This document shows, piece after piece, positions 1 through 8,881 of a DNA stretch of 57,089 nt; within the stretch, counting starts at the first letter, position 1, and each line of letters starts with the position of its first letter. The stretch lies in contig JAUIMG010000017.1 in assembly GCA_030433355.1 (NCBI GenBank), positions 1-57,089 on the forward strand. The letters are read 5' to 3'. Made by a program: the position numbers and the translations under genes. Under the pieces are notes generated by a model. That model saw only the letters and a program-made list of their open reading frames with translations, was not told where the DNA came from and searched no databases. This DNA comes from Bacteroidia bacterium (GTDB taxonomy: Bacteria; Bacteroidota; Bacteroidia; Flavobacteriales_E; Vicingaceae).

Positions 1-171
1 GTTCGAGGAATCTAGTAAAATAGGCCGTTTTGCTTCATTTGAAGCCTTACTTTAAATCCTTTTGAAAAAAATATTCCGTTTTTTTTCAAGATACTTAAAA
101 CTTTTATAAATTTGCAGACCTTTTTTGAGGCTCTTTTTGAGTTTGAAAAAAGGTTAGTGATAGTGCTAAAT
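1..171. other. Non-coding leader upstream of the tRNA array
   Basis: No complete gene is visible here. One frame stays open from base 2 to a TAA at 52-54 and could be the tail of an upstream gene, but 17 codons are too few to judge. Bases 118-126 and 146-154 are complementary (an A/T-run stem of about 9 bp) and could fold in the leader just downstream of the promoter-like box at 107-114. Confidence 0.4.
107..114 (+). promoter_or_regulatory. Candidate -7 box (TAAATTTG) for the tRNA-tuf unit
   Basis: TAAATTTG fits the Bacteroidota -7 consensus TAnnTTTG and lies 57 bases before the first tRNA. I see no convincing TTG at the -33 distance, so this rests on the -7 match and its position. Confidence 0.45.
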
Positions 172-245
172 GCCGATGTAGCTCAGTTGGCCAGAGCAGC
201 TGATTTGTAATCAGCGGGTCGGGGGTTCGAATCCCTCCATCGGCT
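172..245 (+). tRNA. tRNA-Thr (anticodon TGT)
   Basis: A complete cloverleaf: the acceptor stem GCCGATG pairs with CATCGGC, the anticodon loop TTTGTAA carries TGT (Thr, codon ACA), and the T arm has GGTTCGAATCC. The discriminator base is T and no CCA is encoded, as is usual in Bacteroidota. It is the first of a tRNA cluster leading into tuf and is probably cotranscribed with it. Confidence 0.95.
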
Positions 246-272
246 CACGTTCTTTATAAAGATTGAAAAGTT

Positions 273-354
273 GGGGAGATACTCAAGCGGCCAACGAGGA
301 CAGACTGTAAATCTGTTGACTATGTCTTCGCAGGTTCGAATCCTGCTCTCCCCA
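273..354 (+). tRNA. tRNA-Tyr (anticodon GTA)
   Basis: The acceptor stem GGGGAGA pairs with TCTCCCC and the anticodon loop CTGTAAA gives GTA (Tyr). A long variable arm between the anticodon and T arms makes it a class II tRNA, as expected for bacterial tRNA-Tyr. The discriminator is A and CCA is not encoded. Confidence 0.95.
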
Positions 355-378
355 CACAAAATAAATAAGAAGAATAAA

Positions 379-452
379 GCGGGAGTAGCTCAGCTGGCTA
401 GAGCATCAGCCTTCCAAGCTGAGGGTCGCCGGTTCGAATCCGGTTTCCCGCT
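379..452 (+). tRNA. tRNA-Gly (anticodon TCC)
   Basis: The acceptor stem GCGGGAG pairs with TTCCCGC (one G-T pair) and the anticodon loop CTTCCAA gives TCC (Gly, codon GGA). The T arm is GGTTCGAATCC. CCA is not encoded. It lies between tRNA-Tyr and a truncated tRNA copy. Confidence 0.95.
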
Positions 453-484
453 CTTTTTTTCTTTACAATAATAGTGTAATCATT

Positions 485-520
485 GCCGATGTAGCTCAGG
501 CGGCGTCTGACGAAATTGGC
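485..520 (+). pseudogene. Truncated tRNA-Thr relic (5' and 3' ends only)
   Basis: The first 16 bases (485-500) are identical to the start of the intact tRNA-Thr(GGT) beginning 42 bases later, and the relic ends in ATTGGC like that tRNA's 3' acceptor strand. The anticodon and T arms are missing. GCCGAT can still pair with ATTGGC, so a short acceptor-like stem remains. It looks like an internally deleted duplicate. It cannot be a normal tRNA; whether it is transcribed and processed is unknown. Confidence 0.75.
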
Positions 521-526
521 TTAACA

Positions 527-598
527 GCCGATGTAGCTCAGGGGTAGAGCGTTTCCTTGGTAAGGAAGAGGTCACGGGTTCAATTCCCGTCATTGGCT
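527..598 (+). tRNA. tRNA-Thr (anticodon GGT)
   Basis: The acceptor stem GCCGATG pairs with CATTGGC, the anticodon loop TTGGTAA gives GGT (Thr, codon ACC), and the T arm is GGTTCAATTCC. The discriminator is T and no CCA is encoded. It lies 56 bases upstream of tuf with no promoter visible between, so the tRNAs and tuf probably form one transcript. Confidence 0.95.
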
Positions 599-654
599 CT
601 AGATAGTAAATGTTAACCTAATAATTAATTAAATAACCAGAAAAGTAAATAGTC

Positions 655-1842
655 ATGGCTAAAGAAAACTTTGACCGATCAAAACCACACCTTAATATAG
701 GTACAATTGGTCACGTAGATCACGGAAAAACTACCTTAACAGCTGCAATTACAACAGTACTTGCAAAAAAAGGGTTCTCTGAACAAGTAGCTTTCGATAA
801 AATTGATAATGCCCCTGAAGAAAAGGAAAGAGGTATTACAATTAACTCATCGCATGTAGAATATTCTACTGAAAATAGACACTACGCTCACGTAGATTGT
901 CCAGGTCACGCCGATTACGTTAAGAATATGGTGACAGGTGCTGCTCAAATGGATGGTGCTATTTTAGTTGTTGCCGCTACTGATGGTCCTATGCCACAGA
1001 CTAGAGAGCACATATTATTAGCTCGTCAGGTAGGTGTTCCTACAATTGTTGTTTTCATGAATAAAGCCGATATGGTTGACGATGAAGAGCTTTTAGAATT
1101 AGTTGAAATGGAAATCAGAGAGCTATTAAGTTTTTATGATTTTGATGGAGACAATACTCCTGTTATTACTGGTTCAGCATTAGGTGCTTTAAACGGTGAA
1201 GCTAAGTGGGAAGATAAAGTAATGGAATTAATGGATGCTGTTGATAGCTACATTCCAATTCCTCCAAGAGATACGGATAAGCCTTTCTTAATGCCAGTAG
1301 AGGATGTGTTTTCTATTACAGGTAGAGGAACTGTTGCTACAGGTAGAATTGAAACAGGTGTTGTAAACTCTGGTGAAGAAGTTGAATTGAACGGTATGGG
1401 CGCTGACGGAAGAAAAACTGTTGTTACCGGTGTTGAAATGTTCAGAAAGATATTGGATAGAGGTGAAGCTGGAGATAATGTTGGATTACTATTAAGAGGT
1501 ATTGAAAAGAAAGATATTTCAAGAGGTATGGTTATAGCTAAGCCAGGATCAATTACTCCTCACACTAAGTTTAAAGCTGAGGTTTATATCTTGAAAAAAG
1601 AAGAAGGTGGACGTCACACTCCATTCCAGAATAAATACAGACCTCAATTCTATTTAAGAACGACTGACGTAACAGGTGAGATCTTCTTAGAAGAAGGAAG
1701 AGAAATGGTAATGCCTGGTGATAATGTTACTATTACTGTTGAGTTAATCAACAAAGTAGCATTAAACAAAGGTCTACAGTTTGCAATCAGAGAAGGTGGT
1801 AGAACTGTTGGAGCTGGTCAGGTAACTGAAATTATTGAATAA
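655..1842 (+). CDS. tuf: Elongation factor Tu
   Basis: EF-Tu, the GTPase that delivers aminoacyl-tRNA to the ribosomal A site. The 395-residue length is normal. The G1 motif GHVDHGKT lies at residues 19-26, followed by the DCPGH G3 motif, the NKAD G4 motif and GSAL (G5). Domains 2 and 3 follow and the protein ends in the usual TEIIE. The gene sits directly behind the tRNA cluster and is closed by a hairpin terminator before tRNA-Trp, the order usual for Bacteroidota. No intein or insertion is seen. Confidence 0.99.
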   Translation: MAKENFDRSKPHLNIGTIGHVDHGKTTLTAAITTVLAKKGFSEQVAFDKIDNAPEEKERGITINSSHVEYSTENRHYAHVDCPGHADYVKNMVTGAAQMDGAILVVAATDGPMPQTREHILLARQVGVPTIVVFMNKADMVDDEELLELVEMEIRELLSFYDFDGDNTPVITGSALGALNGEAKWEDKVMELMDAVDSYIPIPPRDTDKPFLMPVEDVFSITGRGTVATGRIETGVVNSGEEVELNGMGADGRKTVVTGVEMFRKILDRGEAGDNVGLLLRGIEKKDISRGMVIAKPGSITPHTKFKAEVYILKKEEGGRHTPFQNKYRPQFYLRTTDVTGEIFLEEGREMVMPGDNVTITVELINKVALNKGLQFAIREGGRTVGAGQVTEIIE

Positions 1843-1863
1843 ATAAAAATTAATAAGTTCAAG

Positions 1864-1894
1864 AAAGGTGTCACGCCAAGGCGTGATACCTTTT
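1864..1894 (+). terminator. Rho-independent terminator after tuf
   Basis: A stem of about 13 bp (AAAGGTGTCACGCC against GGCGTGATACCTTT, one G-T pair) with a tiny AA-centred loop, followed by TTTTG. It begins 22 bases after the tuf stop codon and precedes tRNA-Trp. It probably reduces rather than abolishes read-through into secE-nusG. Confidence 0.85.
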
Positions 1895-1910
1895 GTTGGC
1901 TTTAAAAATT

Positions 1911-1983
1911 ACGGGTGTAGCTCAATTGGTAGAGTAGTGGTCTCCAAAACCATTGGCTGGGAGTTCGAGTCTCTCCACCCGTG
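1911..1983 (+). tRNA. tRNA-Trp (anticodon CCA)
   Basis: The acceptor stem ACGGGTG pairs with CACCCGT and the anticodon loop CTCCAAA gives CCA (Trp). The T arm is GAGTTCGAGTCTC and the discriminator is G. It lies between the tuf terminator and secE, with 16 bases to the secE start codon; a tRNA-Trp/secE/nusG order is common in bacteria. Confidence 0.95.
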
Positions 1984-1999
1984 CAGAGAAAGAAAAAAG

Positions 2000-2191
2000 A
2001 TGTCTAAACTGAGAACATACATTGAAGAGTCTTCTGACGAATTGTTGAATAAAGTAAGTTGGCCAAGTTGGTCTGAGCTTCAAAGTAGTGGTATAGTAGT
2101 TATGATAGCTTCTATTATTATTTCTCTGATTATCTTTTTGATGGATACTACATTTAGTAGTGTAATGGAATATGTATATAGTTTGTTTTAA
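2000..2191 (+). CDS. secE: Preprotein translocase subunit SecE
   Basis: The small essential subunit of the SecYEG protein-export channel. From ATG 2000 the product has 63 residues: an amphipathic N-terminus containing the SecE hallmark NKVSWPSW, then one transmembrane helix at about residues 31-53. A longer reading frame from 1868 runs through tRNA-Trp and was rejected; the start at 2000 gives the normal short SecE. Its stop codon overlaps an ATG at 2191, so it is tightly coupled to nusG. Confidence 0.95.
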   Translation: MSKLRTYIEESSDELLNKVSWPSWSELQSSGIVVMIASIIISLIIFLMDTTFSSVMEYVYSLF

Positions 2192-2211
2192 TGATAAACG
2201 AGAAGGTTACA

Positions 2212-2763
2212 ATGAGCGATAATACCAAAAAATGGTACGTAGTTAGAGCAATCAGCGGAAAGGAAAAGAAAGTTAAGCTTTACCTGGAAGATGAAATAAG
2301 TCGTCTTGGTTTGTCAGAGTATGTTAGCCAAATTTTGATACCAACTGAAAAAGTATATCAAATTAGAAATGGAAAAAAAGTTAGTAAAGAAAGAAGCTTT
2401 TTTCCTGGTTACGTATTAGTGGAAGCAAATTTAGTAGGAGAAATACCTCATTTAATAAGAAACACCACCAATGTGATTGGGTTTTTGGGTGCAGAAAAGG
2501 GAGGAGAGCCTTTACCGTTAAGGCCAAATGAAGTTAATAGAATTTTAGGAAAAGTTGACGAACTAGCAGAAAGCGAAGAAGAGTTGAATATTCCTTATAT
2601 AGTTGGCGAGTCAGTGAAAGTTATTGATGGGCCTTTCAATGGTTTCAACGGAACTATTGAAGAAATAAATGAAGAAAAGAAGAAACTTAAAGTTATGGTG
2701 AAAATTTTCGGAAGAAAACAACCATTAGAACTAAGTTTCTTACAAGTAGAAAAAGAATCGTAA
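2212..2763 (+). CDS. nusG: Transcription termination/antitermination factor NusG
   Basis: NusG binds RNA polymerase and couples it to Rho or to the ribosome. The NGN domain begins with [13 protein letters not shown] and includes FFPGYVLVE. The C-terminal KOW domain starts near [21 protein letters not shown] and the protein ends in [12 protein letters not shown] prefer ATG 2212 (183 residues, MSDNTKKW...), which matches the usual NusG N-terminus; ATG 2191 overlapping the secE stop would add seven residues. It is the start of the secE-nusG-rplKAJL-rpoBC string. Confidence 0.96.
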   Translation: MSDNTKKWYVVRAISGKEKKVKLYLEDEISRLGLSEYVSQILIPTEKVYQIRNGKKVSKERSFFPGYVLVEANLVGEIPHLIRNTTNVIGFLGAEKGGEPLPLRPNEVNRILGKVDELAESEEELNIPYIVGESVKVIDGPFNGFNGTIEEINEEKKKLKVMVKIFGRKQPLELSFLQVEKES

Positions 2764-2781
2764 TACTTAAACGACCAAAAG

Positions 2782-3219
2782 ATGGCTAAAGAAGTTAGCG
2801 GAATTATCAAATTGCAAATTAGAGGTGGAGCAGCAAACCCATCTCCACCAGTAGGACCTGCATTAGGTGCTAAAGGTGTGAATATTATGGATTTCTGTAA
2901 GCAATTCAATGGTAGAACCCAAGAAAAAGCAGGTAAAGTTTTACCTGTAGTTATTACTGTTTATTCAGATAAGTCTTTTGATTTTGTGATCAAGACCCCT
3001 CCTGCAGCAGTACAATTGTTAGAAAAAGCAAAAATAAAGTCAGGTTCTCCTGAGCCAAATAGGAAAAAGGTTGCTTCTGTAACTTGGGATCAAGTGAAAG
3101 AAATTGCTGAAGATAAAATGGAAGATTTAAATGCTTTTAAAGTAGAGTCAGCTATGAATATGGTTGCAGGTACTGCTAGAAGTATGGGAATTAATGTTAA
3201 AGGAACAAGACCTTTTTAA
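2782..3219 (+). CDS. rplK: 50S ribosomal protein L11
   Basis: L11 forms the base of the ribosomal stalk with 23S rRNA. At 145 residues it has the usual length. The N-terminal domain has the proline-rich [21 protein letters not shown] stretch, and the RNA-binding C-terminal domain includes the [12 protein letters not shown] signature. It lies 18 bases after nusG and 12 bases before rplA, in the universally conserved L11 operon order. Confidence 0.99.
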   Translation: MAKEVSGIIKLQIRGGAANPSPPVGPALGAKGVNIMDFCKQFNGRTQEKAGKVLPVVITVYSDKSFDFVIKTPPAAVQLLEKAKIKSGSPEPNRKKVASVTWDQVKEIAEDKMEDLNAFKVESAMNMVAGTARSMGINVKGTRPF

Positions 3220-3231
3220 AGAATAAAACAA

Positions 3232-3921
3232 ATGGCAACATTAACTAAAAAGAGAAAAGAAGCTTTATCAAAGATTGATAAGGAAAAATTGTATTCTTTA
3301 AAAGAAGCAACATCTTTAGTAAAAGAACTTTCTACTGTAAACTTTGATGCTTCAGTTGATATAAGTATTAGATTGGGTGTAGATCCAAGAAAGGCTAATC
3401 AGATGGTAAGAGGAACTGTTTCTCTACCTCATGGTATTGGTAAAACAGTTACCGTTTTAGCTTTGGTTACAGCAGATAAGGAAGAAGAAGCAAAAGCAGC
3501 TGGTGCTGATTATGTTGGTTTAGATGAATATGTCGAGAAGATTAAAGGTGGATGGACAGATGTAGACGTTATTGTTACTATGCCAAGTGTAATGGGTAAG
3601 GTTGGTGCTTTAGGTAGAGTTTTAGGACCAAGAGGATTAATGCCAAACCCAAAGTCTGGTACTGTAACCATGGATGTTGCTAAGGCAGTTTCTGACGTTA
3701 AGGCTGGTAAATTAGATTTTAAAGTAGATAAATTCGGAATTATTCATAGTACTGTCGGTAGAGCTTCCTTTGATGCCGATAAATTATATGAAAATGCAAA
3801 AGAAATGATTTCAACAATTGTGAAATTAAAACCTGCTGCAGCCAAAGGAGTATATGTCAAGAGTATTTGTATCTCTGGAACTATGACTCCTGGAATTCAT
3901 GTGGATCCAAAGGATGCCTAA
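3232..3921 (+). CDS. rplA: 50S ribosomal protein L1
   Basis: L1 binds 23S rRNA at the L1 stalk and in many bacteria represses its own operon by binding a copy of that site on the mRNA. It has 229 residues with the family landmarks [18 protein letters not shown] and the signature around [18 protein letters not shown]. It follows rplK closely. I see no clear L1-type mRNA operator in the short spacers here. Confidence 0.99.
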   Translation: MATLTKKRKEALSKIDKEKLYSLKEATSLVKELSTVNFDASVDISIRLGVDPRKANQMVRGTVSLPHGIGKTVTVLALVTADKEEEAKAAGADYVGLDEYVEKIKGGWTDVDVIVTMPSVMGKVGALGRVLGPRGLMPNPKSGTVTMDVAKAVSDVKAGKLDFKVDKFGIIHSTVGRASFDADKLYENAKEMISTIVKLKPAAAKGVYVKSICISGTMTPGIHVDPKDA

Positions 3922-3948
3922 TTGTTAATATAAGACAATCAAAAAGCA

Positions 3949-4473
3949 ATGACACGTCAAGAAAAAGAAGAAATAGTAAAAAGCTTATCGGAAAGGTTAA
4001 ATGAAAATAGTATTTTTTATTTAGCTGATATTTCTGAATTAAATGCTGAAAGCTCTACTAAACTAAGAAGATTAGCTCATAAGAGAGAAATTTCATTAAA
4101 TGTTGTAAAAAATACATTATTAAGAAAAGCTCTTGAAGAAGCAGAAGGTAGTTATGAGGAGTTTTATGAAGTATTAAAAGGTAATACTTCAATAATGTTT
4201 GCTGAAATTGGAAATGCTCCAGCTAAATTGATTAAAGAATTTAGAAAAAATAGTTCAAGGCCAATTTTAAAAGGTGCCTACATAGAAGAAGCTATTTATA
4301 TAGGAGATGATAAGGTAGAGGCATTATCTCAAATTAAGTCTAAAGAAGAGGTTATTGCAGATATTATTGCACTTCTTCAATCTCCTGCAAAAAATGTTGT
4401 TTCTGCCCTTCAATCAGGCGGTGGTACATTAGCAGGAATAATAAAAACTCTTTCCGAAAGGGAAGCTAAATAA
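3949..4473 (+). CDS. rplJ: 50S ribosomal protein L10
   Basis: L10 anchors the L7/L12 dimers on the ribosomal stalk. It has 174 residues: an N-terminal rRNA-binding half (VKNTLLRKALEEAEG region) and a C-terminal helix (residues about 140-174) that binds L12 dimers. The spacer from rplA is 27 bases, too short for the long L10 leader known in enterobacteria, so any autoregulation must work differently here. Confidence 0.98.
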   Translation: MTRQEKEEIVKSLSERLNENSIFYLADISELNAESSTKLRRLAHKREISLNVVKNTLLRKALEEAEGSYEEFYEVLKGNTSIMFAEIGNAPAKLIKEFRKNSSRPILKGAYIEEAIYIGDDKVEALSQIKSKEEVIADIIALLQSPAKNVVSALQSGGGTLAGIIKTLSEREAK

Positions 4474-4522
4474 GTACGCACTCTCAATTCATATAAATTT
4501 TAAAAATTAAAAACTAAATAAA

Positions 4523-4900
4523 ATGGCGGATTTAAAAGCGCTCGCTGAAGAGTTAGTAAACTTGACAGTAAAAGATGTAAACGAATTAGCGGATATTTTA
4601 AAAGAAGAGTACGGCATTGAGCCAGCTGCAGCTGCAGTTGCTGTTGCAGGTCCTGCTGCTGGTGGTGGAGACGCTGCTGCAGAAGAGAAATCTGATTTTG
4701 ATGTTGTATTAACTGCTGCTGGTGGTTCTAAATTAGCAGTTGTTAAACTAGTTAAAGAGTTAACTGGTTTGGGATTAAAAGAAGCTAAAGAATTAGTTGA
4801 TGGTGCACCAAAACCAATTAAAGAAGGTGTTGCTAAAGACGAAGCTGAATCTCTTAAAAAGCAATTAGAAGAGGCAGGAGCTGAAGTTGAGCTTAAGTAA
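4523..4900 (+). CDS. rplL: 50S ribosomal protein L7/L12
   Basis: The stalk protein that recruits translational GTPases. It has 125 residues: an N-terminal dimerisation domain, an Ala/Gly-rich hinge (about residues 36-55, [20 protein letters not shown]) and a globular C-terminal domain with the [21 protein letters not shown] signature. It is followed by a stable hairpin before rpoB, which probably sets the ratio of L12 to RNA polymerase. Confidence 0.99.
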   Translation: MADLKALAEELVNLTVKDVNELADILKEEYGIEPAAAAVAVAGPAAGGGDAAAEEKSDFDVVLTAAGGSKLAVVKLVKELTGLGLKEAKELVDGAPKPIKEGVAKDEAESLKKQLEEAGAEVELK

Positions 4901-4925
4901 TATAAAGCACAACTAAAATTATTTA

Positions 4926-4958
4926 GGTTTAGATTCCAGCTTGTCTGGAGTCTAAACC
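4926..4958 (+). terminator. Intercistronic hairpin (attenuator-like) between rplL and rpoB
   Basis: A 14-bp stem (GGTTTAGATTCCAG with CTGGAGTCTAAACC, one G-T pair) and a CTTGT loop, followed by CCCTTTCTTG, which is only a weak T-tract. By analogy with the rplL-rpoB attenuator of enterobacteria it likely causes partial termination or marks an RNA processing site. The hairpin is seen in the sequence; its role is inference. Confidence 0.7.
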
Positions 4959-5001
4959 CTTTCTTGTTTATACCGAATTATTTAACTAATTATTCCTTGA
5001 G

Positions 5002-8000
5002 ATGGCTAACGCATCAATAAAAAAAGCACAAGAACGTGTCAATTTCGCATCAATAAAAAATAAACTGGATTACCCAGATTTTCTTGACATACAATTACAA
5101 TCATTTCAAGATTTTTTCCAATTGGACACCTCTCCTGAGTTTAGAGATTCAGAAGGCCTTTATAAAGTGTTTAGTGAAAATTTCCCAATAACTGATGCAA
5201 GAAATCAGTTTGTATTGGAGTTCTTAGATTACTTTGTTGATCCACCGAGATACAGCATTGATGAATGTATTGATAGAGGCTTAACATATAGTGTACCTCT
5301 AAAAGCGAAATTAAAGCTTTATTGTACCGACCCAGAGCATGAAGATTTTGAAACTATTGTTCAAGATGTTTATTTAGGTACAATCCCATATATGACTCCT
5401 AAAGGAACATTCCTTATAAATGGAGCAGAAAGAGTAATTGTTTCTCAATTGCATAGATCTCCTGGAGTATTCTTTGGACAATCTAGACATGCGAATGGAA
5501 CAAAATTGTATTCTGCAAGAGTAATTCCTTTTAAAGGTTCTTGGATTGAATTTGCTACTGACATTAATAATGTCATGTATGCATATATTGATAGAAAGAA
5601 AAAATTACCTGTAACCACTCTTTTAAGAGCTATAGGTTACGAGTTTGATAAAGATATACTAGACATTTTTGACTTAGCTGATGAAGAAAAAGTTAGCAAA
5701 GCTGGTCTAAAGAGAGCATTAGGTAGAAAGTTAGCAGCGAGAGTTTTAAGAACTTGGGTTGAGGATTTTGTGGATGAAGATACTGGTGAAGTTGTTTCGA
5801 TTGAAAGGAATGAGGTAGTTATTGATAGAGAAACAGTATTAGAAAAGGAGCATATAGATCCTATTTTAGATTCAGGCTCTAAGACGATTATCCTACATAA
5901 GGAAGATGTGAATTCTGCGGATTTTGCTATAATTTACAATACCTTACAGAAGGATCCATCTAACTCTGAAAAAGAAGCTGTAGAGCATATCTATCGTCAG
6001 TTAAGAAATTCTGAACCACCAGATGAGGAAACTGCAAGAGGGGTGATTGATAAATTATTCTTCTCAGAAACAAGATATGATTTAGGTGAAGTTGGAAGAT
6101 ATAGAATAAACAAGAAGTTGAATCTTCAAATTGAAGAGAATACTAAAATTCTTACGAAAGAAGATATTATTTCAATCATCAAATACTTAATTGAACTAAT
6201 TAACTCAAAAGCAGACGTTGATGATATTGATCACTTAAGTAACAGAAGGGTTAGAACTGTTGGTGAGCAATTATACAATCAATTTGGAGTAGGTCTTGCT
6301 AGAATGGCAAGAACGATAAGAGAGAGAATGAATGTAAGGGATAATGAAGTATTTACCCCTGCGGATTTGATTAATGCGAAGACATTATCATCGGTAATAA
6401 ACTCTTTCTTTGGAACAAACCAATTATCTCAATTTATGGATCAAACGAATCCATTGTCTGAGGTAACTCATAAAAGAAGAATGTCTGCTTTAGGACCTGG
6501 AGGTCTTTCCAGAGAGAGAGCAGGTTTTGAGGTAAGAGATGTTCATTATACCCACTACGGTAGACTTTGTCCAATTGAAACACCTGAAGGTCCAAATATT
6601 GGACTGATTTCTTCTCTTTGTGTATATGCAAAAGTAAATAGACTTGGTTTTATTGAAACACCTTACAGAAAAGTAGTAGATCAGAAAGTTAGTCTTAAAC
6701 AAAAAGATATCATTTACTTAAGCGCTGAAGAGGAAGACAATCAAACTATTGCTCAAGCAAATGCAATAGTTAAGGAAGATGGTAGCTTCGAAAGTGATAA
6801 AGTAAAAGCAAGATATGAAGGTGACTTCCCTTTAGCAGAGCCATCTGAAGTTACTTTAATGGATGTTGCTCCTAACCAGATTGCATCAATAGCAGCTTCA
6901 CTTATTCCATTTTTGGAGCATGATGATGCGAACCGTGCTTTAATGGGATCTAACATGCAGCGTCAAGCAGTACCTTTATTAATTCCAGATTCTCCAATTG
7001 TAGGAACTGGTCTTGAAAAACAAGTTGCAATTGACTCTAGAGTACTCATAAACTCAGAAGGAAATGGTGTTGTAGAATATGTTGACGCAAACAAGATTAT
7101 TGTTACCTACGAAAGAACTCCTGAAGAGGAATTAGTTTCCTTTAATGAGGCAACAAAAACTTATTACCTAACAAAGTATAAGAAAACAAATCAGAGTACA
7201 GTAATTAACCTTAATCCTATAGTATCTAAAGGACAAAAGGTAACCAAAGGAGAGGTTCTTTGTGAAGGTTATGCAACTGAAAATGGTGAATTAGCTTTAG
7301 GTAGAAATTTAAAAGTGGCATTTATGCCATGGCAAGGTTATAACTTTGAAGATGCAATTGTGATTTCTGAAAAAGTTGTTTCAGAAGATTGGTTTACATC
7401 GGTGCATGTTGATGAATTTACTCTTGAAGTTAGAGATACTAAAAGAGGTGTCGAAGAATTAACTGCAGATATACCAAATGTTAGTGAAGAAGCAACAGCA
7501 GATTTAGACGAGAATGGTTTAATTAGAATTGGAGCTGAAGTTAAAGAGGGTGATATTTTAATTGGAAAGATTACCCCGAAAGGCGAATCTGATCCTACAC
7601 CAGAAGAAAAACTATTAAGAGCAATTTTTGGTGACAAAGCAGGAGACGTTAAAGATGCTTCTTTAAAAGTTCCACCATCAACCAAAGGTGTAGTTGTAGA
7701 TAAAAAATTATTCGAAAGAGCGGTTAAAGACAGAAAGTCAAGAGCTGATGAAAAGAATATCTTAGCTAAACTAGATGAAGAAGAAAGTAAAGAGCTTCAA
7801 GATCTAAAAGAGTTGCTTGTAGAAAAGCTTTATAATGTTGTAAATGGTAAAACTGCACAAGGTATACAGAATTATTACAACGAGGAAATAATTCCTAAAG
7901 GCACTAAGTTTACTCAAAAAGTACTTCAAAAGATTGATGATTTTGCTTTTATTGATTATAAAAACTGGACAACGTCAGACGACATAAATCAGACGATTAA

Positions 8001-8847
8001 AACCATGTTGCATAATCATAATATGAAAGCAACTGAAATCGTTGGGAAGTATAAGCGTAAGAAGTATGCTTTAACTGTAGGTGACGAACTACCAACAGGA
8101 ATTATGAAATTAGCTAAAGTATATTTAGCTAAGAAAAGAAAATTGAAAGTAGGGGATAAAATGGCCGGACGTCATGGTAATAAAGGTATTGTTGCTAAGA
8201 TTGTTCGTAAAGAAGATATGCCTTTCTTAGATGATGGAACTCCGGTAGATATCGTTTTGAATCCATTAGGTGTACCTTCTAGGATGAACCTTGGTCAGAT
8301 ATATGAGACTGTTTTAGGATGGGCTGGTGAGAAGTTAGGTGTTAAGTTCTCTACTCCAATCTTTGACGGTGCTAGTATTGATGAAATCAATGAATTTACT
8401 GAAAAAGCAGGAGTGCCAAAATCTGGAAGAACATTCTTGTGTGACGGTGGAACAGGTGAGAAATTTGATCAACCTGCAACAGTAGGAATTATCTACATGT
8501 TGAAACTTGGTCACATGGTAGAAGATAAGATGCATGCAAGATCTATTGGACCATACTCTTTAATCACGCAACAGCCACTTGGTGGTAAAGCACAATTTGG
8601 TGGTCAGCGTTTTGGTGAGATGGAAGTGTGGGCTCTTGAGGCATTTGGTGCTGCTAATATCCTTCAAGAAATCTTGACTATTAAGTCTGATGACGTTATG
8701 GGAAGAGCTAAAGCTTATGAAGCTATTGTAAAAGGTGAAACTATGCCTACTCCAGGTATACCAGAGTCTTTCAATGTTTTGCTGCATGAGTTAAGAGGCT
8801 TGGGTCTTAATATCACATTGACTGAGGAAAAGAAGGAAACAGTTTAA
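5002..8847 (+). CDS. rpoB: DNA-directed RNA polymerase subunit beta
   Basis: The second-largest RNA polymerase subunit, 1281 residues. The rifampicin-binding region at about residues 470-535 ([15 protein letters not shown]...[14 protein letters not shown]) keeps the wild-type Gln, Asp, His and Ser at the classic resistance positions. The C-terminal half contains [12 protein letters not shown], and the end ([21 protein letters not shown]) is the conserved clamp contact with beta prime. It is followed by rpoC after 34 bases. Confidence 0.99.
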   Translation: MANASIKKAQERVNFASIKNKLDYPDFLDIQLQSFQDFFQLDTSPEFRDSEGLYKVFSENFPITDARNQFVLEFLDYFVDPPRYSIDECIDRGLTYSVPLKAKLKLYCTDPEHEDFETIVQDVYLGTIPYMTPKGTFLINGAERVIVSQLHRSPGVFFGQSRHANGTKLYSARVIPFKGSWIEFATDINNVMYAYIDRKKKLPVTTLLRAIGYEFDKDILDIFDLADEEKVSKAGLKRALGRKLAARVLRTWVEDFVDEDTGEVVSIERNEVVIDRETVLEKEHIDPILDSGSKTIILHKEDVNSADFAIIYNTLQKDPSNSEKEAVEHIYRQLRNSEPPDEETARGVIDKLFFSETRYDLGEVGRYRINKKLNLQIEENTKILTKEDIISIIKYLIELINSKADVDDIDHLSNRRVRTVGEQLYNQFGVGLARMARTIRERMNVRDNEVFTPADLINAKTLSSVINSFFGTNQLSQFMDQTNPLSEVTHKRRMSALGPGGLSRERAGFEVRDVHYTHYGRLCPIETPEGPNIGLISSLCVYAKVNRLGFIETPYRKVVDQKVSLKQKDIIYLSAEEEDNQTIAQANAIVKEDGSFESDKVKARYEGDFPLAEPSEVTLMDVAPNQIASIAASLIPFLEHDDANRALMGSNMQRQAVPLLIPDSPIVGTGLEKQVAIDSRVLINSEGNGVVEYVDANKIIVTYERTPEEELVSFNEATKTYYLTKYKKTNQSTVINLNPIVSKGQKVTKGEVLCEGYATENGELALGRNLKVAFMPWQGYNFEDAIVISEKVVSEDWFTSVHVDEFTLEVRDTKRGVEELTADIPNVSEEATADLDENGLIRIGAEVKEGDILIGKITPKGESDPTPEEKLLRAIFGDKAGDVKDASLKVPPSTKGVVVDKKLFERAVKDRKSRADEKNILAKLDEEESKELQDLKELLVEKLYNVVNGKTAQGIQNYYNEEIIPKGTKFTQKVLQKIDDFAFIDYKNWTTSDDINQTIKTMLHNHNMKATEIVGKYKRKKYALTVGDELPTGIMKLAKVYLAKKRKLKVGDKMAGRHGNKGIVAKIVRKEDMPFLDDGTPVDIVLNPLGVPSRMNLGQIYETVLGWAGEKLGVKFSTPIFDGASIDEINEFTEKAGVPKSGRTFLCDGGTGEKFDQPATVGIIYMLKLGHMVEDKMHARSIGPYSLITQQPLGGKAQFGGQRFGEMEVWALEAFGAANILQEILTIKSDDVMGRAKAYEAIVKGETMPTPGIPESFNVLLHELRGLGLNITLTEEKKETV

Positions 8848-8881
8848 TTATTATTAGTTACAAAACATTAACAATATAAAT

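Noticed and set aside
2-54. Possible C-terminal tail of an upstream gene ending at TAA 52-54
   Set aside because: Only 17 codons are visible and two other frames also close nearby, so coding cannot be supported.
271-471. A 66-residue open frame across 271-471
   Set aside because: It runs through tRNA-Tyr and tRNA-Gly and has no protein-like composition; the tRNA genes explain the sequence.
1868-1999. N-terminal extension of SecE starting at 1868
   Set aside because: The extension reads through the tuf terminator and tRNA-Trp. ATG 2000 gives a normal-sized SecE.
6400-6610. Possible rifampicin-resistance change in RpoB
   Set aside because: The Gln, Asp, His and Ser positions of the resistance region read as wild type.
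7338-7685. A 115-residue minus-strand frame within rpoB
   Set aside because: It is antisense to conserved polymerase sequence with no independent evidence of coding.
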